From assembly GCA_963575745.1 (NCBI GenBank), contig CAUYUJ010018552.1, forward strand, positions 10,001 through 74,000: 64,000 bases of DNA, in the 5' to 3' direction. The DNA comes from Prorocentrum cordatum. Lineage: Eukaryota; Sar; Dinophyceae; Prorocentrales; Prorocentraceae. Position 1 is the stretch's first letter. Every line of letters begins with the position of its first letter. The notes beneath the pieces are model-generated. The model was not told the origin of the DNA, searched no databases, and saw nothing but the letters and a program-made list of their open reading frames with translations. A program made the translations under genes and the position numbers. This document shows positions 62,975 through 64,000 of this stretch, piece after piece.

Positions 62975-64000
62975 GAAAATGCGTGGTCCTTGCTCGGGGC
63001 AACCATGTTAGACATCCCCCTGGATGGCCTGGACACATTCAAACACATGGTGCCAGCTCGGGAAACCATACTATACACACCCCTGAATAGCCTGGACTCG
63101 TTGCAACACGTGGTCCTTGCTCAGAACAATCATGTTAGATACCCTCCTGGGTGGCCTGGATACGAAAAAACACGTGGTTCAAGCTCGGGACAACCATGTT
63201 AGATATCCCCCTGGGCGGCCTGGACACGTAAAAACATATGGTTCCAGCTCGGGACCACCATGTTAGATCCCCCCTGGGTGGCCTGCACACGTTAAAACAC
63301 GTGGTCCAGCCCACCCAGGGGGGGGATATCTAACATGCGGTCGTCTGGAGCTCAGGAGGGCTCAGGAATGGCCAGAGGCGCCTGGAGGCAACAAAGAAGC
63401 ACGAATCGATACCAAATGCAACTAAACTCTCGACGTTCAGTTCCGAGTCCCAGGAAGGATCCAGGAGGCCCCTCTCAGATATCCCCTGAGTGGCCTGGAC
63501 ACGTGAAAGCACGTGGTTCCAGCTCGGGACAACCATCTTAGACACCCCCTGGGTGGCCTCGATAGGTGAAACACGTGGTTCCAGCTCGGGACCAACATGT
63601 TAGATACCCACGTGGGTGGCCTGTACACGTGAAAACACGTGGCTCCAGCGCGGGACCACCATGTTAGATACCCACCTGTGTGGCCAGGACACGGGAAAAC
63701 GTAGTACACGGGAAAACGTGGTACCAGCTCGGGACCACCATGTTAGATACCCACCTGGGTGCCCTGGACACGTGAAGCGACGTGATTCCAGCTCGGGCAG
63801 AGCATGTTAAATACCCTCCTGTGTGGCCAAGGAAATCCTGGAAAAACAAGTCAATTAGTCGAGACATCCTCAAAGTTCCTGCGAGCGGGACGCGGCACGC
63901 GAGAGACATCCTCTGAATTCCTGCGAGCGGGACGTGAAAACAAGCAGTTCGCCTGAGACATCCTCTGAATTCTGGCTCCCCACGATGCCCCCGCTCGTCG
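62975..64000. repeat. 65-bp satellite array, second domain, running off the window
   Basis: The same unit as 49,860-51,720 (GGCCTGGACACGT, CCAGCTCGGGACCACCATGT, TAGATACCC), about 12 copies to 63,830. A shared segment with CGGTCGTCTGGAGC (63,330 and 51,752) and the CGCCTGAGACATCCTCTGAA end (63,950 and 51,838) show that the two domains derive from one larger duplicated region. Confidence 0.9.

Overview
This window looks like nuclear DNA of a dinoflagellate. It is GC-rich and dominated by microsatellites, satellites and inverted-repeat elements. It carries a relic of the dinoflagellate spliced leader at 48,048-48,069, a YR retrotransposon that encodes a cytosine-5 DNA methyltransferase (a cargo type reported from dinoflagellates), and two LINEs with zinc-ribbon tails. 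I see no bacterial operon, rRNA, tRNA or CRISPR array, and no convincing intact host gene. The species is not assigned.

Layout. 1-26.6 kb: intergenic repeats, namely long (TCC)n/(GGA)n tracts (1.65, 3.4, 5.0, 10.4 and 14.1 kb), tandem arrays (4.5, 6.7, 12.7, 16.1 and 20.3 kb) and many foldback or MITE-like elements; one weak coding candidate at 7.4-8.2 kb. 26,731-34,180: an almost complete DIRS-superfamily retrotransposon on the minus strand with split direct repeats (A1-ORFs-B1-A2-B2), set in an AT microsatellite. It encodes a gag-like ORF1, then reverse transcriptase, RNase H with a DNA methyltransferase lodged inside it, and a tyrosine recombinase. 34.2-43.9 kb: more repeats, a satellite array at 40.15-41.5 kb, one possible spliced terminal exon (37.6 kb) and one broken membrane-protein gene (42.5-43.4 kb). 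43.87-48.07 kb: a defective LINE on the minus strand with a spliced-leader relic at its 5' end, a RanBP2-type zinc-finger ORF1, an APE-type endonuclease, a deleted RT and an RNase H remnant, interrupted by a foldback MITE and a (CT)n tract. 48.2-54.9 kb: satellites, homopolymer C and TCC tracts. 54.9-58.15 kb: a second LINE on the plus strand (RT, RNase H, zinc ribbons), split by a poly(A) insertion with a 17-bp target duplication. 58.2-64 kb: TCC/CAT tracts, nested MITEs and a second copy of the 49-52 kb satellite domain.

How the genes work together. The only coherent gene sets are the retroelements. In the DIRS-like element, RT and RNase H would make cDNA, the recombinase would insert a circular intermediate, and the methyltransferase could methylate the element or its target. 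All three coding units carry small lesions, so each copy is either decayed or affected by assembly errors.
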